From positions 1-5,537 of the forward strand of contig CALGFH010000122.1 in the NCBI GenBank assembly GCA_937881255.1: 5,537 bases of DNA, given 5' to 3'. The notes below the pieces were generated by a model. It did no database searches. It was not told the origin of the DNA and worked only from the letters and a program-made list of their open reading frames with translations. The position numbers and the translations under genes are program-made. Numbering within the stretch: the stretch's first letter is position 1; each line of letters starts with the position of its first letter. This stretch comes from an uncultured Actinomycetes bacterium. GTDB taxonomy: Bacteria; Actinomycetota; CALGFH01. This document shows, in pieces, positions 5,292 through 5,537 of the stretch.

Positions 5292-5537
5292 ATGAGCACA
5301 GACGCTGACGACACCGCCGGTCGTGAGGAGCTGGGTCGGACCAGCCGCCGGGGGTTCCTGCGCACCGCCGCCGCCACCGCCGCGGCCCTCGGCGCCTCCG
5401 GGGCCCTGGCCGCCCCCGCCCTCGCCAACGACGCCGGCGCCAAGGGTCGCGGACGAGACCGGGTCCCGCCCGACCAGATCAGCATCCAGCTGTACACCCT
5501 GCGCGACCAGCTGGCCATCGACCTGGAGGGCACCCTG
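5292..5537 (+). CDS. Tat-exported sugar phosphate isomerase/epimerase-like protein, N-terminal fragment
   Basis: Eighty-two codons are visible before the window ends. The ATG at 5292 follows GGGAGG (5282-5287) with a 4-base gap. Residues 1-45 form a twin-arginine signal: a polar N-region, TSRRGFLRTAA (R19, R20), an Ala-rich hydrophobic stretch, and APALA before NDAGAK. Folded proteins carrying such signals are exported by the Tat pathway. A short basic linker is followed by ISIQLYTLRDQLAIDLEGTL (63-82). This closely resembles the first strand and helix of xylose isomerase-like TIM barrels of the sugar phosphate isomerase/epimerase family ('QLYTvRd.l..d..gtL'). Members isomerise or epimerise sugars and related polyols, usually with a divalent metal; the metal ligands lie beyond the window. 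Secreted Tat versions are common in soil bacteria. It lies 89 bases after the hydrolase on the same strand, with no visible sign of shared function. Confidence 0.85.
   Translation, partial: MSTDADDTAGREELGRTSRRGFLRTAAATAAALGASGALAAPALANDAGAKGRGRDRVPPDQISIQLYTLRDQLAIDLEGTL

Noticed and set aside
1..5537. A defence island, mobile element, CRISPR array or biosynthetic cluster
   Set aside because: No transposase, integrase, terminal repeats, spaced direct repeats, nuclease or toxin-antitoxin pair was seen. The genes are ordinary chromosomal families.

Overview
The window is high-GC DNA (roughly 70 percent by eye) with strong G/C preference at third codon positions, GTG starts on two genes, TAnnnT-type -10 elements, and protein families common in Actinobacteriota. 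It most likely comes from the chromosome of a soil or environmental actinobacterium; the sequence alone does not give a genus. I see no tRNA, rRNA, CRISPR array or insertion sequence.

Layout, left to right. (1) On the minus strand, the first 51 codons of a secreted, probably LamG-like protein run off the left edge. (2) Upstream of it, also on the minus strand, lies a DUF389-family membrane protein gene that looks broken: its conserved pieces lie in two reading frames and two internal segments appear to be missing. A 26-codon open frame stops 5 bases before its start. (3) A roughly 230-base divergent spacer holds a plausible promoter for the plus strand. (4) A large plus-strand gene (832 codons) encodes a three-part protein: an N-terminal membrane module, a cytoplasmic kinase-fold module whose catalytic loop is degenerate, and a C-terminal lysylphosphatidylglycerol synthase transmembrane (YbhN/UPF0104, flippase-like) module. 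(5) Tail to tail with it, 7 bases away, is a minus-strand HxlR-type regulator. (6) Divergent from the regulator is an alpha/beta hydrolase with an intact catalytic triad. (7) A second plus-strand gene, cut by the right edge, begins with a twin-arginine signal and enters a sugar phosphate isomerase/epimerase TIM barrel.

The best-supported functional unit is the regulator/hydrolase pair. The 66 bases between their start codons carry three copies of one half-site (ACTCAC/GTGAGT), arranged as two overlapping inverted repeats. These overlap the regulator's predicted leaderless start and abut the predicted -10 of the hydrolase. This looks like a self-regulated switch controlling the hydrolase; the inducer and the hydrolase substrate cannot be read from sequence. 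The pseudokinase-flippase gene appears to be an independent transcription unit. I found no sign of a defence system or other clearly new multi-gene system. The items most worth checking are the operator cluster, the pseudokinase membrane fusion and the decayed DUF389 locus.
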